Source of the DNA: Gluconacetobacter sacchari
GTDB taxonomy: Bacteria > Pseudomonadota > Alphaproteobacteria > Acetobacterales > Acetobacteraceae
Reading direction: 5' to 3'
Assembly (NCBI RefSeq): GCF_014174255.1
Contig: NZ_JABEQJ010000002.1
Location: 230,765-294,764, forward strand
Length of the DNA: 64,000 nucleotides
Position 1 is the stretch's first letter, and each line of letters opens with the position of its first letter. The notes beneath the pieces were generated by a model, which worked only from the letters and a program-made list of their open reading frames with translations, had not been told where the DNA came from and searched no databases. This document shows positions 50,009-59,028 of the stretch, piece by piece. The translations under genes were made by a program, and so were the position numbers.

Positions 50009-51466
50009 GTGCGGGGCAGGAGACTGATCGCCGCGTGCGGCCTGGTGTTCATCATGTCCAATACGGCTGCGGCCGGCGCTCCACCCTCACCCCTGTCAGG
50101 TGACTGGACCGGGGCGCTGACGGCCCCGACGGGCGCGATCATTCCGCTGGGCCTGCATGTTGCGGATTCGGCTGACGGATGGACCGCGACCCTGGACAGT
50201 CCCGAACAGGGCGCGCTGGGCCTGCACGCACGGAGCGTCACGCAGCAGGGCAGGGTAGTCTCCATCCGGTTCGCGGTTCCGCGCGCCACCTACACGGCAA
50301 CCTTGTCGCCCGACGGTGGAACATTGGCCGGAACATGGTCGCAGGGGGCCGGGACGCTGCCACTGGTCATGACACGGGCGGCGAGCGCCACGGAACGGCC
50401 CGTCATGCGCATGCAAACACCGCGTCCGCCTTTCCCCTATCGAAGCGAGAACGTGCGCTACGACAACGACATCGGTCACGCCCACCTGGCGGGCACTCTG
50501 ACCCTGCCCGCCGGCCCGGGTCCGTTTCCGGCCGTTCTGTTGATCACGGGATCGGGCTTGCAGGATCGTGACGAGACGCTGTTCGGTCATAAGCCGTTTC
50601 TGGTCTGAGCGGACGCGCTGACCCGGCGGGGCATTGCCGTTCTGCGTGTCGATGACCGGCAGATCGGCGGATCCACGGGCGAAGTCGTAACCGCGACCAC
50701 CGCAGATTTCGCCGGAGATACCGCGGCTGGTATCGCCTTCCTGCGGTCGCGCAAGGATATCGACCCACATCGCATCGGCCTGATGGGCCACAGCGAAGGC
50801 GCGATCATCGCCCCGATGGTGGCGGCCCGTGATCCGGGAATTGCGTTCATCGTGCTGCTCGCGGGCAGCGGCGAACCTGGGGAACAGCTTCTTCTCCAGC
50901 AGAAACGCCTGATTGAACACGCCGCGGGCATCCCCGACGCGCTGGTGGACCGATCCGTGGCGACGATGCGGACGCTCTATGACGCGCTCAAGACGGCGCA
51001 GGACCAGAAACAGGCCGATGCCATTCTGCAAAATACGTGGCAGGCGCTTGCCAGCGCCGACGGGCATCGCGTCGACATCGTTCCGCCCGACGCGATCAAG
51101 GTGGTCGCGTCGCCCTGGTTCCGCTGGTTCGTGGCACACGATCCCCGGATGGATCTGGGCAAGGTGCGCTGCCCGGTGCTGGCATTGGGCGGATCGAAAG
51201 ATCTCCAGGTCGAACCGGAAACCAATCTGGCGGGTATCAGGAACGCCCTGCGCGACGATCGCGATGCGACGGTGCTGGAACTGCCGGACCTCAATCATCT
51301 GTTTCAGACCGCCGACACGGGCCGCCCTATTGAATATGGAACGATCGGAGAAACGATTGCCCCGATCGCACTACGCACGGTGGAAGACTGGATCGTCGCG
51401 CATGCCGCAACCCCGGCTAGAGCGGCGGCAGGCGCAGGGCCCGTTGCGCCCATGCCAGCGCGGTGA
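50009..51466 (+). pseudogene. Secreted alpha/beta hydrolase split by an in-frame TGA
   Basis: One reading frame encodes a signal peptide (about 1-22), a beta-rich domain and an alpha/beta hydrolase domain of the secreted dienelactone-hydrolase/YqiA-like kind. A TGA at 50606-50608 interrupts it after HKPFLV. The frame resumes at once with ADALTRRGIAVLRVDDRQIGG, and further on has the nucleophile elbow MGHSEGA and the His region ELPDLNHLFQ. Without the stop the product would be 485 residues. A start at 50783 inside the second half would lack the oxyanion strand. The expected DDRG motif reads DDRQ. The end overlaps the convergent APH-fold gene by 50 bases. Confidence 0.75.
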
Positions 51467-52271
51467 GGAGTTGCCGCTGCTGGACCTGCCTTACCCGGGG
51501 CGCATGCGCGATCACCGGCAGGCCCGCGCGCGCGGCGAAATAGCCCGACACCCAGGCCGCGATCTCCGGCGCGCCGGGCAGGAGCGCGTCGGGAGCGGGG
51601 CCACCTTCGCTGGCAAGGCTGGGCAGCCAGAACCCCAGATCGAGGCGCGGGTTGGACAGACAGGCTTCCGACCAGTCGACCAGCTTCGCGCCCGCCGTGG
51701 GAAAGGCAAGATTGTCGCTGCGAATGTCCCAATGGCAGGGCGCGGAACCGGACGTCGCACAGGATGCTTCCGCCGCCAGCAGCGCGGGTAATGCGTGCGA
51801 GAGCCACGTGGCCGAGGCGATGCCCAGCCCCAGGAAAGGCCGTGGATCGCGCTGGACGAGCATCCATCCGGTATCGACGTCGCCATGGATGTCGCGATAG
51901 GGGCGAAGCGTCGCCGATGAGGCGTGCAGACGCTCGACAAGACACAGGACGTTATCGATCGTCTTCGCATGCCATGGCGGCGCGACAAAGCTGCCGGACA
52001 GGTCTTCCGTCACCAGCATCGGATGCGTGCCGTCGTCCTGGAAACCGATGAGCGCCGGACGAAACGACGCTCCGACCGCCTGATAGGCCGCCGCCTCCCT
52101 GCGCAACGCGGACGATGTCTCGCGATTGGTCGCGATCTTGACGAACGCGCTCTTTCCCGCCGCCGCGACGCGGTATCGCGCGGCGGGAGTATAGCCGCCC
52201 GCGATGCGCGACTGAGTTTGCGGCGTCCAGGTCAGAATCGATACGAGACGTTCGGTGATCTCGGGGTCCAT
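51417..52271 (-). CDS. Aminoglycoside phosphotransferase-fold kinase
   Basis: A 284-residue APH/ChoK-type kinase. Lys in SAFVKIATN (about 45) is the ATP lysine. The catalytic loop is HWDIRSDNLAF (Asp182, Asn187) and the metal Asp199 lies in LVDWSEA. The substrate is not predictable: family members phosphorylate aminoglycosides, choline, homoserine or sugars. The loop HWDIRSDN differs from the HGDLHPGN form of classic resistance enzymes, so antibiotic resistance is not implied. The gene follows the oxygenase gene by 26 bases on the same strand. Confidence 0.78.
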   Translation of the reverse strand: MDPEITERLVSILTWTPQTQSRIAGGYTPAARYRVAAAGKSAFVKIATNRETSSALRREAAAYQAVGASFRPALIGFQDDGTHPMLVTEDLSGSFVAPPWHAKTIDNVLCLVERLHASSATLRPYRDIHGDVDTGWMLVQRDPRPFLGLGIASATWLSHALPALLAAEASCATSGSAPCHWDIRSDNLAFPTAGAKLVDWSEACLSNPRLDLGFWLPSLASEGGPAPDALLPGAPEIAAWVSGYFAARAGLPVIAHAPRVRQVQQRQLLTALAWAQRALRLPPL

Positions 52272-52297
52272 GGCCTTTTCCGGTCAGACACACGCCT

Positions 52298-53200
52298 TCA
52301 TGAACGGTGGTTGTATGTCGCGTTCAGTCGCTCCTGAAGATAATCATAGCCGGTGACGGGGGGATAGTGCGGGTTGTCACCCGCAAGGCTCACGATCGGC
52401 TCGACCAGCGCGTCGGCGTCGGGGTCGAGGAAGAAGGCGATTGCGTAGCGCTCCGCCGCCGGACGCAGCACCCAGTGCGGGGTGGAGACGTAGACGTCGT
52501 TGCTCCAGCGCATCAGACAATCACCGATATTGCAGATGAAGGTGCCGGGGATCAGTGGGGCGTCCATCCAGTCACCGCCGCGCGGGCGCACCTGTAGGCC
52601 CGAGACGCCATTGACGACGAGAATGGTGACATTGCCATAGTCCGTATGTGCTCCGGCACCCGGCGCGACCGTTTCGGCGCCGGAGGGCGCGGGGTACCGC
52701 AGCAGTCGCAGGGTCGCCATTGGATTCCTGAATTTATCGGCGAAGAAATCCTCCGCCACACCAAGGTCGCGCGCGAAGCCGCGATGCAGGGCGGCACCAA
52801 GGTCCAAGCAGGTCTCGAAATGGCGGATCATCAGCGCCCGCCAGCCGGGAAGGTCCGGCCACGCATCCGCGCCGGGCTCCGCGGGGCTGATATTGAAGGC
52901 CTCCTTGCGATCGGGCAGCGCGGTGGTGTCGAGACGCTCGACGCCCAGTCCGACATAACCGCGATTCCGGCCCACCCGATACATGGCGAGCCGATCCTTG
53001 GCCGCGCTGGGCTGGCTGAAGAAGGCGCGGGCGGCCGCGAACAGCGCCGCGACCGTCTCCGGCGCGACCCCGTGGCCGGTGATATAGAAGAAGCCGGTCT
53101 CGCGGCAGGCCTTGCCCATCGCGGCGGCCGTTTCGGCGCGGTTGACGTCGTCGCCGACGCGCAGGGGAGCGATGTCGATGACGGGAATGAGCGGGGTCAT
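52298..53200 (-). CDS. 2-oxoglutarate/Fe(II) oxygenase, isopenicillin N synthase-like
   Basis: A 300-residue dioxygenase. The N-terminal DIOX_N part has PVIDIAPL and GFFYITGHGV. The iron ligands are His185, Asp187 (HTDYGN) and His242 (STPHWVL), and the 2-oxoglutarate Arg251 lies in RYAIAFF, where the usual RxS reads RYA. The substrate is unknown; relatives act on flavonoids, gibberellins, ethylene precursors or amino acids. The ATG at 53200 starts the homology. It may form a two-gene unit with the APH-fold kinase. Confidence 0.82.
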   Translation of the reverse strand: MTPLIPVIDIAPLRVGDDVNRAETAAAMGKACRETGFFYITGHGVAPETVAALFAAARAFFSQPSAAKDRLAMYRVGRNRGYVGLGVERLDTTALPDRKEAFNISPAEPGADAWPDLPGWRALMIRHFETCLDLGAALHRGFARDLGVAEDFFADKFRNPMATLRLLRYPAPSGAETVAPGAGAHTDYGNVTILVVNGVSGLQVRPRGGDWMDAPLIPGTFICNIGDCLMRWSNDVYVSTPHWVLRPAAERYAIAFFLDPDADALVEPIVSLAGDNPHYPPVTGYDYLQERLNATYNHRS

Positions 53201-53270
53201 GATGCGGGAGCCTTTCAGGGGTGGCAGGGCGGGAGACGCGGCGGATATGTTGGCATGGAGGAGTAATCCG

Positions 53271-53560
53271 TCACCGTTCTCGGACGAGCCAGGCTCGCGG
53301 CTGCCCCGCTTGCGAAGTTGCCGGGCGCTCAGGCCCGCCAGAAGGCGCACCTCGCGGGAGAGGTGGAAGCCGGTGCCGTATCCCGTCAGTCCCGAGGTGA
53401 CGGCGGAACAGCGCGATCAAATGGGCGGGCGTGACGTTCGCGACCGAGACCAGGCGGTCCAGGCCGGGTGTTTCGGCATAGTGCGGCCAGCAGCAGGGCT
53501 GGGAGGGGCCCGGCGACATCCAACCCCGACGCGGGGAAAGGTAACGCGCCTGGACCCGCG
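53271..53560 (-). pseudogene. Possible decayed AraC-type regulator remnant
   Basis: The 530-base stretch 53201-53730 has no intact gene. On the minus strand around 53400-53480 it can be read as LDRLVSVANVTPAHLIALFRRHLGT, which closely resembles the first helix-turn-helix of AraC-family activators. The expected continuation is missing in that frame. A neighbouring frame near 53310-53350 reads LLAGLSARQLRK. This looks like a regulator broken by indels, but the match is short and could be chance. No ribosome site or promoter for it was found. Confidence 0.3.
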
Positions 53561-53730
53561 ACAGAATGGCCGGCGTCACCGCAAACATATCCGGAATTGA
53601 GACCCGTCGAGCCCGGACTGCCTCCGGCGCATCGGCCGCCAGATGTCGGTTGCTAGGCAACCCGATGGGCAATGGCGGCGTCATGGTCCTGTCAGGTGCC
53701 CCATTGCGGGTCCGCCGGGGGCCGAGATTC

Positions 53731-55233
53731 ATGATCGCCGCATATGATTACGATCTGATCGTCATCGGCTCCGGTCCTTCGGGGCGGCGGGCGGCCGTGC
53801 AGGCGTCGAAATTCGGCCGATCGGTGCTGGTCATCGAACGGCAGGCCCAGGTCGGCGGCGTGTCGGTCCATAGCGGGACCATTCCGTCCAAGACGTTGCG
53901 CGAGACGATCCTGAACCTGACGGGCTGGCGGGAACGCGGCTTCTACGGGGTCAATTACCGCGTGAAGCAGTCGATCGACGCGCAGGACCTGAGCATGCGC
54001 CTGTACAAGACCATCCAGGGCGAAGTGGAAGTGCTGGAACACCAGTTCGCCCGCAACGATATTGCCGTGACCCGGGGGACGGCGCGTTTTATCGACCGCC
54101 ATACCATCTCGATCGCCGGCGAGGAGGGGGTGGAGCAACGTGCTCGCGGGCGCGCCATCGTCATCGCCGTGGGCTCCGTGCCGCATCGCCCGGCCTATGT
54201 GCCTTTCGACGATGCCAGCATCATCGACAGCGACGGCATGACGCGCCTGGCCTGCCTGCCACGCTCCCTGACCGTGATCGGCGGAGGCGTGATCGGCATC
54301 GAATACGCCACGATCTTCAGCGCGCTGGGCGTGCGCGTGACGATCGTGGACCAGCGCGAGCATGTTCTCGAATTCATCGATCACGAGACGATCGAGGAAT
54401 TCGTTCACCAACTGCGCGATCGCGGCGTCAATTTCCGCCTGGGCAGCACCGTGGAATCGATCGCGATCGAGGCCGGCCAGCCGGTGGCCATTCTGGAAGG
54501 CGGCCGGCGCGTGCGCGCGGACCTGCTGCTCTATACCGGCGGGCGGCAGGGTGCGACGGACGCGCTGGATCTGGAGGCTGCCGGGCTGAAAGCGGATTCA
54601 CGCGGCCGGCTGAAGGTGGACCCGATCACGTTCCAGACCGAAATTCCGAACATCTACGCGACCGGCGATGTCATCGGCTTTCCCGCGCTGGCGTCCACAT
54701 CCATGGAACAGGGTCGCATCGCCGCCTGCCATGCCTGCGGCCAGCCCGTGCCGCCCGCGCCGAAATTCTTCCCGTACGGCATCTATGCGGTGCCTGAAAT
54801 CTCCACGGTCGGCCTGTCCGAGGACGAGGCCCGCACACGAAAAATCCCCTACGAGACCGGAATCGCCCGGTTCCGCGAGACCTCGCGCGGCGTCATCATG
54901 GGCAAGAGCGAGGGGTTCCTGAAACTTGTTGTCGGATTGGACGGACACCGCATTCTGGGCGTACATATCGTGGGGGAAGGGGCGACCGAGCTGATTCACA
55001 TCGGCCAGGCGGTCATGAATTTCAACGGCAGCGTCGAGTATTTCATCGAAGCGACCTTCAACTACCCGACCTTTGCCGAGGCGTACAAGATCGCGGCACT
55101 GGACGTATGGAACCGGATTACCCCACGCGACGCGGTCGAGGGCGTCTCGCCGGCCGTCTCGCCGCCGGAATCGGCACCACGACGGGCGACACGCCGGCCG
55201 GGCGGCATCGGGAACCGAAAAACGGCCTCCTGA
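53731..55233 (+). CDS. sthA: Si-specific NAD(P)+ transhydrogenase
   Basis: A 500-residue soluble flavoprotein that passes hydride between NADPH and NAD+. Seen are the FAD motif VIGSGPSGRRAA, GGVSVHSGTIPSKTLRE, the NAD(P) motif VIGGGVIGIEYA, IYATGDVIGFPALAS and the dimer domain. As in known SthA proteins, the disulfide cysteines of lipoamide dehydrogenases are absent, which separates it from LpdA at 23.6 kb. The C-terminal 30 residues are a Pro/Arg-rich tail beyond the family end. The ATG at 53731 starts the FAD domain. Confidence 0.93.
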   Translation: MIAAYDYDLIVIGSGPSGRRAAVQASKFGRSVLVIERQAQVGGVSVHSGTIPSKTLRETILNLTGWRERGFYGVNYRVKQSIDAQDLSMRLYKTIQGEVEVLEHQFARNDIAVTRGTARFIDRHTISIAGEEGVEQRARGRAIVIAVGSVPHRPAYVPFDDASIIDSDGMTRLACLPRSLTVIGGGVIGIEYATIFSALGVRVTIVDQREHVLEFIDHETIEEFVHQLRDRGVNFRLGSTVESIAIEAGQPVAILEGGRRVRADLLLYTGGRQGATDALDLEAAGLKADSRGRLKVDPITFQTEIPNIYATGDVIGFPALASTSMEQGRIAACHACGQPVPPAPKFFPYGIYAVPEISTVGLSEDEARTRKIPYETGIARFRETSRGVIMGKSEGFLKLVVGLDGHRILGVHIVGEGATELIHIGQAVMNFNGSVEYFIEATFNYPTFAEAYKIAALDVWNRITPRDAVEGVSPAVSPPESAPRRATRRPGGIGNRKTAS

Positions 55234-55253
55234 TGGAACATGGCCAAATGTCT

Positions 55254-55273
55254 CATAATATATATTATGCCAA
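55254..55273. repeat. AT-rich palindrome upstream of yifB, copied in inverse after yifB
   Basis: CATAATATATATTATG (55254-55269) is a perfect 16-bp palindrome and continues into CCAA. Its reverse complement begins TTGGCATAATATATATTA, and that 18-mer recurs exactly at 56918-56935 downstream of yifB. The two copies therefore flank yifB in inverted orientation. The rest of the 134-base gap 55234-55367 shows no other element. Confidence 0.6.
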
Positions 55274-55367
55274 CTCGTAACGCCGCGGCGATAAGCCCAT
55301 GGGGTTTCGCATCCGGCGTTCTGGGCTACAACATTGCCATGGAGAATTTTCCGGCGATCGGGACCAT

Positions 55368-56870
55368 ATGACCATTTCTTCCGTGCTGGGTTTCGCCCTG
55401 TCGGGTATCGATGCCATTCCCGTGCGGGTCGAGGTGCAGCTTGCGGCAGGCCTGCCATCCTTCCTGATCGTCGGCCTGGCCGACAAGGCGGTGGCCGAAG
55501 CGCGCGAACGTGTGCGCGCGGCCCTGGCGGCGATGGGCCTGGCGCTGCCGGCCAAGCGGATCGTGGTCAATCTGGCGCCCGCCAATATCGTCAAGGAAGG
55601 GTCGCACTTCGACCTGCCGATCGCGCTGGCACTGCTGACGGCGATGGCGGTCGTCCCGCCGGAGGAAAGCGGACGTTATGGCGCGATCGGCGAATTGTCG
55701 CTCGACGGCCGGATCAATCCGGTCCCAGGCGTGCTGCCGGCTGCCCTGACGGCGGTGGAGCAGTCGCGCGGCCTGATCTGCGGCGCCACGCAAGGGCCCG
55801 AGGCCCGCTGGGCCGGCGACGGCCTGGATATCGTTGCGGCGGAGAGCCTGCTGGCACTGGTCAATCATCTGACCGGCGAACAGGTCCTGCCTGCGGTCGA
55901 ATTGCCGTCCCGCCTGCCGTTCGATAGCGCGGGCGGCCCCGATCTGGCGGATGTGCGCGGCATGGAGACGGCGCGGCGAGCGCTGGAAATCGCGGCGGCC
56001 GGAGCACATTCGCTGCTGATGACCGGCCCGCCCGGTGCCGGCAAATCGATGCTCGCGGCCCGCCTGCCCTCCCTGCTGCCCGACCTGACGAGCGCCGAGA
56101 TCCTGGAGATCAGCCGGATTCACAGTATTTCCGGCCAGTTGCCGATGGGATTGCCCATCTTCCGTCCGCCCTTCCGCGATCCGCATCATTCCACCAGCCA
56201 TGTCGCCCTGGTGGGCGGCGGCAACCGGCTGCGGCCGGGTGAAGTCAGCCTGGCCCATCGCGGCGTACTGTTTCTGGACGAACTGCCGGAATTTTCCCGC
56301 GCGGCGCTGGAGGGGCTACGCCAGCCGATCGAGTCCGGAACCATCACGGTGTCCCGGGCCTCGGGCCATGTCACCTACCCTGCCCGCTTCCAACTGGTCG
56401 CGGCGATGAATCCCTGCCGTTGCGGCTATCTGGGCGATGCGACGCAGGAATGCCGCAAGGCGCCGCGCTGTGGCGAGGATTACACCGCCCGCATCTCCGG
56501 CCCCATGCTGGACCGGATGGATATGACCGTGCATGTCGAACCAGTGTCGCCCGCCGAACTGGCGGGCCTGCCGACGGGCGAAAGCAGCGCCGTGGTGGCG
56601 CAGCGCGTGGCTGCCGCGCGTGCCATCCAGACCGCGCGCCAGGATGGGCTGACCAATGCCGAAGCCTCCCCCGATCTGTTCCCGACCAGTACCATCGCCC
56701 GTGACTATGCGGTGCGGGCTGCCGACCGGCTACGCCTGTCGGCACGCGGCTTCACGCGACTGCTGCGCGTGGCCCGCACCATTGCCGATCTCAGTGGAGA
56801 AACGGAAACTGCTCAACCTCACGTCGCCGAAGCCCTGAGCTACCGGCTGCGCCGCCCCGACCGGCGGTAG
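55368..56870 (+). CDS. YifB/ComM family Mg chelatase-like AAA+ ATPase
   Basis: A 500-residue hexameric ATPase. An N-terminal Lon-protease-like domain (VLGFALSGIDAIPVRVEVQLAAGLPSFLIVGL, KEGSHFDLPIAL) precedes the AAA+ core with Walker A GPPGAGKSMLA and Walker B LFLDELPEF, then MNPCRCGYLGD with zinc-like cysteines. The C-terminal Mg-chelatase lid contains RGFTRLLRVARTIADL. ComM drives branch migration during natural transformation; homologues also occur in species not known to be competent. The ATG at 55368 starts the domain. Confidence 0.92.
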   Translation: MTISSVLGFALSGIDAIPVRVEVQLAAGLPSFLIVGLADKAVAEARERVRAALAAMGLALPAKRIVVNLAPANIVKEGSHFDLPIALALLTAMAVVPPEESGRYGAIGELSLDGRINPVPGVLPAALTAVEQSRGLICGATQGPEARWAGDGLDIVAAESLLALVNHLTGEQVLPAVELPSRLPFDSAGGPDLADVRGMETARRALEIAAAGAHSLLMTGPPGAGKSMLAARLPSLLPDLTSAEILEISRIHSISGQLPMGLPIFRPPFRDPHHSTSHVALVGGGNRLRPGEVSLAHRGVLFLDELPEFSRAALEGLRQPIESGTITVSRASGHVTYPARFQLVAAMNPCRCGYLGDATQECRKAPRCGEDYTARISGPMLDRMDMTVHVEPVSPAELAGLPTGESSAVVAQRVAAARAIQTARQDGLTNAEASPDLFPTSTIARDYAVRAADRLRLSARGFTRLLRVARTIADLSGETETAQPHVAEALSYRLRRPDRR

Positions 56871-57000
56871 TTTTATTTGATAAAATATTTATAGTATTAT
56901 TTTTTTACTTATAATAATTGGCATAATATATATTAAACGTCATTTTTACTTATATAAATACTTTTGTTTCTTGCTGGCAGAGGCGCTTTCTTGCCTACTG
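56871..57000. other. AT-rich intergenic segment before oxdC
   Basis: About 120 bases are extremely AT-rich compared with the GC-rich surroundings, with many TATA-like steps, and contain the second copy of TTGGCATAATATATATTA at 56918-56935. No gene is seen. It may include the yifB 3' end signal (a weak CTACCG/CGGTAG hairpin with TTTT at 56840-56874) and upstream promoter elements of oxdC. Confidence 0.5.
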
Positions 57001-57009
57001 AAGCCGCCA

Positions 57010-57031
57010 ATTTTCACAAAACCGTGAAAAT
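57010..57031. promoter_or_regulatory. Operator-like palindrome upstream of oxdC
   Basis: ATTTTCAC-AAAACC-GTGAAAAT is a perfect 8-bp inverted repeat with a 6-base spacer, 96 bases before the oxdC start and 21 bases before the FNR-type site. The binding protein is unknown. Confidence 0.5.
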
Positions 57032-57051
57032 CCGAAGAAAAATCGTAATCC

Positions 57052-57065
57052 TTGATTCGCATCAA
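57052..57065. promoter_or_regulatory. FNR/ANR-type box upstream of oxdC
   Basis: TTGAT-TCGC-ATCAA matches the FNR/Crp-type consensus TTGAT-N4-ATCAA perfectly. A TATTAC hexamer at 57088-57093 would place transcription start near 57100, so the box centre lies at about -41.5, the class II activator position. The start site is inferred only. Confidence 0.65.
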
Positions 57066-57126
57066 CGGCTCTCCCGGCACTTTGACATATTACGTCACAA
57101 ATTGCACCTGATCAGGAGAGACTCCG

Positions 57127-58296
57127 ATGGCCGATCTTCCTTGGCTGAGTTCAAAGCCCGAAGCGCTGGAACCCATTCGCGGCGATCGTGGCGCCAATAT
57201 CCTTGGTCCACGCAACCTGGCTCGCGAACAAGAGGTTCCCGATCTTTTCGCCTCGCCGGACACCGATGCCGGAACCATCCCCAATCTGAAATTTTCCTAT
57301 GCGGACGCACGCAATCGCCTGGGGTCCGGCGGCTGGGCGCGCGAAATCACCATCCGCGAACTCCCGGCTGCGACCACTCTCGCCGGCGTCAATATGCGCC
57401 TCAAGCCCGGCGGCTACCGCGAGCTGCACTATCATAAGGAAGCGGAATGGGGATTCATGATCGCCGGAAAGGCCCGCGTCACCGCCATCGACACCGAAGG
57501 ACGTCCCTTCGTCGACGATGTCGAGGCCGGAGATATCTGGAACTTTCCCGCCGGTATTCCCCACTCGATCCAGGGACTGGGAGATGAGGGATGTGAATTC
57601 CTGCTGGTCTTCGACGATGCCAATTTCTCTGAAAACGAGACCTTTCTGATCAGCGACTGGTTTGCCCATACACCGCGCCACATCCTGGCCAAGAATTTCG
57701 GCGTGCCGGAATCCGCGTTCGCTCATCTGCCGACCGATGTCGAAAAGACCCGCTGGATCTTCAATGGTACCGAGCCCACGGTCGCGAAGCAGGATGCGGT
57801 CAAATGCCCGCAGGGTCCGTCCCCGATCCGCTATACGCACCGCTTCCTGCGACAGGAACCGGCGAAGGCCGCCGGCGGTACTGTTCGCGTCGTGGATTCC
57901 CGCAATTTTCCGGCGGCCTCCACCATCGCCGCCGCGATCAATGTCGTCGAACCCGGGCGGCTGCGCGAACTCCACTGGCACCCCAATAACGACGAATGGC
58001 AGTATTTCGTCCGTGGGCGCGCCCGCATGACCGTGTTCGCATCGGGCGGAAAGGCGCGAACGTTCGATTACTGTGCTGGAGACGTTGGGTATGTCCCGCT
58101 GGGCATGGGTCATTATCTCGAGAATATCGGCGACGAACCCATGGTGTTCCTGGAAGCCTTCAAGAGCGATCGGTTCGCCGACTTCTCGGCCAACCAGTGG
58201 CTCGGCCTGTCGCCCCGCCAGATGGTGAAGGAACATCTCAATCTCGACAAGGAAACCCTGTCGAAACTGCGCCAGGACAAGCCGCTTATCGTCTGA
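57127..58296 (+). CDS. oxdC: Oxalate decarboxylase (bicupin)
   Basis: A 389-residue manganese enzyme that turns oxalate into formate and CO2, consuming a proton. The first cupin has His101, His103, Glu107 (HYHKEAEW) and His146. The second has His283, His285, Glu290 (HWHPNNDEW) and His329. The lid loop that carries the catalytic Glu reads SENE at 168-171, where the Bacillus enzyme has SENS, so the essential Glu is kept. No signal peptide is seen. AGGAGA precedes the ATG, and an FNR-type box lies upstream. The stop overlaps the DUF1275 start by one base, so the pair is an operon. Confidence 0.93.
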   Translation: MADLPWLSSKPEALEPIRGDRGANILGPRNLAREQEVPDLFASPDTDAGTIPNLKFSYADARNRLGSGGWAREITIRELPAATTLAGVNMRLKPGGYRELHYHKEAEWGFMIAGKARVTAIDTEGRPFVDDVEAGDIWNFPAGIPHSIQGLGDEGCEFLLVFDDANFSENETFLISDWFAHTPRHILAKNFGVPESAFAHLPTDVEKTRWIFNGTEPTVAKQDAVKCPQGPSPIRYTHRFLRQEPAKAAGGTVRVVDSRNFPAASTIAAAINVVEPGRLRELHWHPNNDEWQYFVRGRARMTVFASGGKARTFDYCAGDVGYVPLGMGHYLENIGDEPMVFLEAFKSDRFADFSANQWLGLSPRQMVKEHLNLDKETLSKLRQDKPLIV

Positions 58297-58961
58297 TGAG
58301 CGCCGCAACCCACTCGGCACTTCGTGTCATCGCACTGAGCCTTATCGCCGGTTATGTCGATGCTGTCGGCTATGTCGAACTCCACGGCATCTTCAGCGCC
58401 GCCATGACCGGCAACTCGACCAATTTCGGCATCTCGCTCGCCGATCAGGATTGGCCGAAAGTCGCGGCTGTCGGCACTGTTCTGGGCTTGTTTTTCTGCG
58501 GTGCCCTGATCGCCAGCCTGCTGCGTCGCGGCCTGCGCGCCTACCGTCATGAGTGGCTGTGGATCGCTGCGTTGCTGGCCCTGGCCCAGATCCTGCACTG
58601 GGCGCATCCGGGCGGCACGCGCTCGCGGGCGGAGATCCTGCTCTTGACCGTTGCCATGGCCATGCAGGGCGAAGTTCTGTCCCGCTTCTCCAGCGTTTCT
58701 GTCCAGACGATCGTCGTTACCAACAATATCGTCAAATTCGCCGATAACATGGTGGGGTTTCTGTGGAATGCGCGGGTTGGCAAACCCGCGTTCTCTCTTG
58801 CCGCCGCCCTTCCCGGTCTGGGGTGGGCAAGCTGCATCGCCGGCGCGTTTCTCTCCGTGTTCATGCGCCACGCGATATCGGGCTATTTCCTGTTACCCAT
58901 CCCGATCCTGATAGGCCTCTGCTTTCTCTGCCCTGACGAGCTGGAGCAGGATCGCGCGTAG
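58296..58961 (+). CDS. DUF1275 (YoaK) family membrane protein
   Basis: A 221-residue protein with about six membrane helices and the family motifs IAGYVDAVGYVELHGIFSAAMTGNSTNFG and QGEVLSRFSSVSVQTIVVTNNIVKFADN. DUF1275 has no agreed function. Overlap of its ATG with the oxdC stop (TGATG) indicates coupled expression, so a role in oxalate or formate passage, or in acid stress, can be proposed but is not shown. A hairpin (58980-58998) without T run follows. Confidence 0.82.
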   Translation: MSAATHSALRVIALSLIAGYVDAVGYVELHGIFSAAMTGNSTNFGISLADQDWPKVAAVGTVLGLFFCGALIASLLRRGLRAYRHEWLWIAALLALAQILHWAHPGGTRSRAEILLLTVAMAMQGEVLSRFSSVSVQTIVVTNNIVKFADNMVGFLWNARVGKPAFSLAAALPGLGWASCIAGAFLSVFMRHAISGYFLLPIPILIGLCFLCPDELEQDRA

Positions 58962-59028
58962 ACGAAATCCACGCACGGTATCGTCCGTGCCGGACGATCA
59001 GTTTCAACAGGCTATTGCAAGGAAATAT

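Noticed and set aside
50606..50608. Selenocysteine or programmed readthrough at the TGA in the hydrolase
   Set aside because: No SECIS-like hairpin was noted after the codon, the family does not use selenocysteine, and a second conserved motif is altered.
56918..56936. Sigma-54 promoter in TTGGCATAATATATATTA
   Set aside because: The GC and TGC elements of the -24/-12 consensus are missing.
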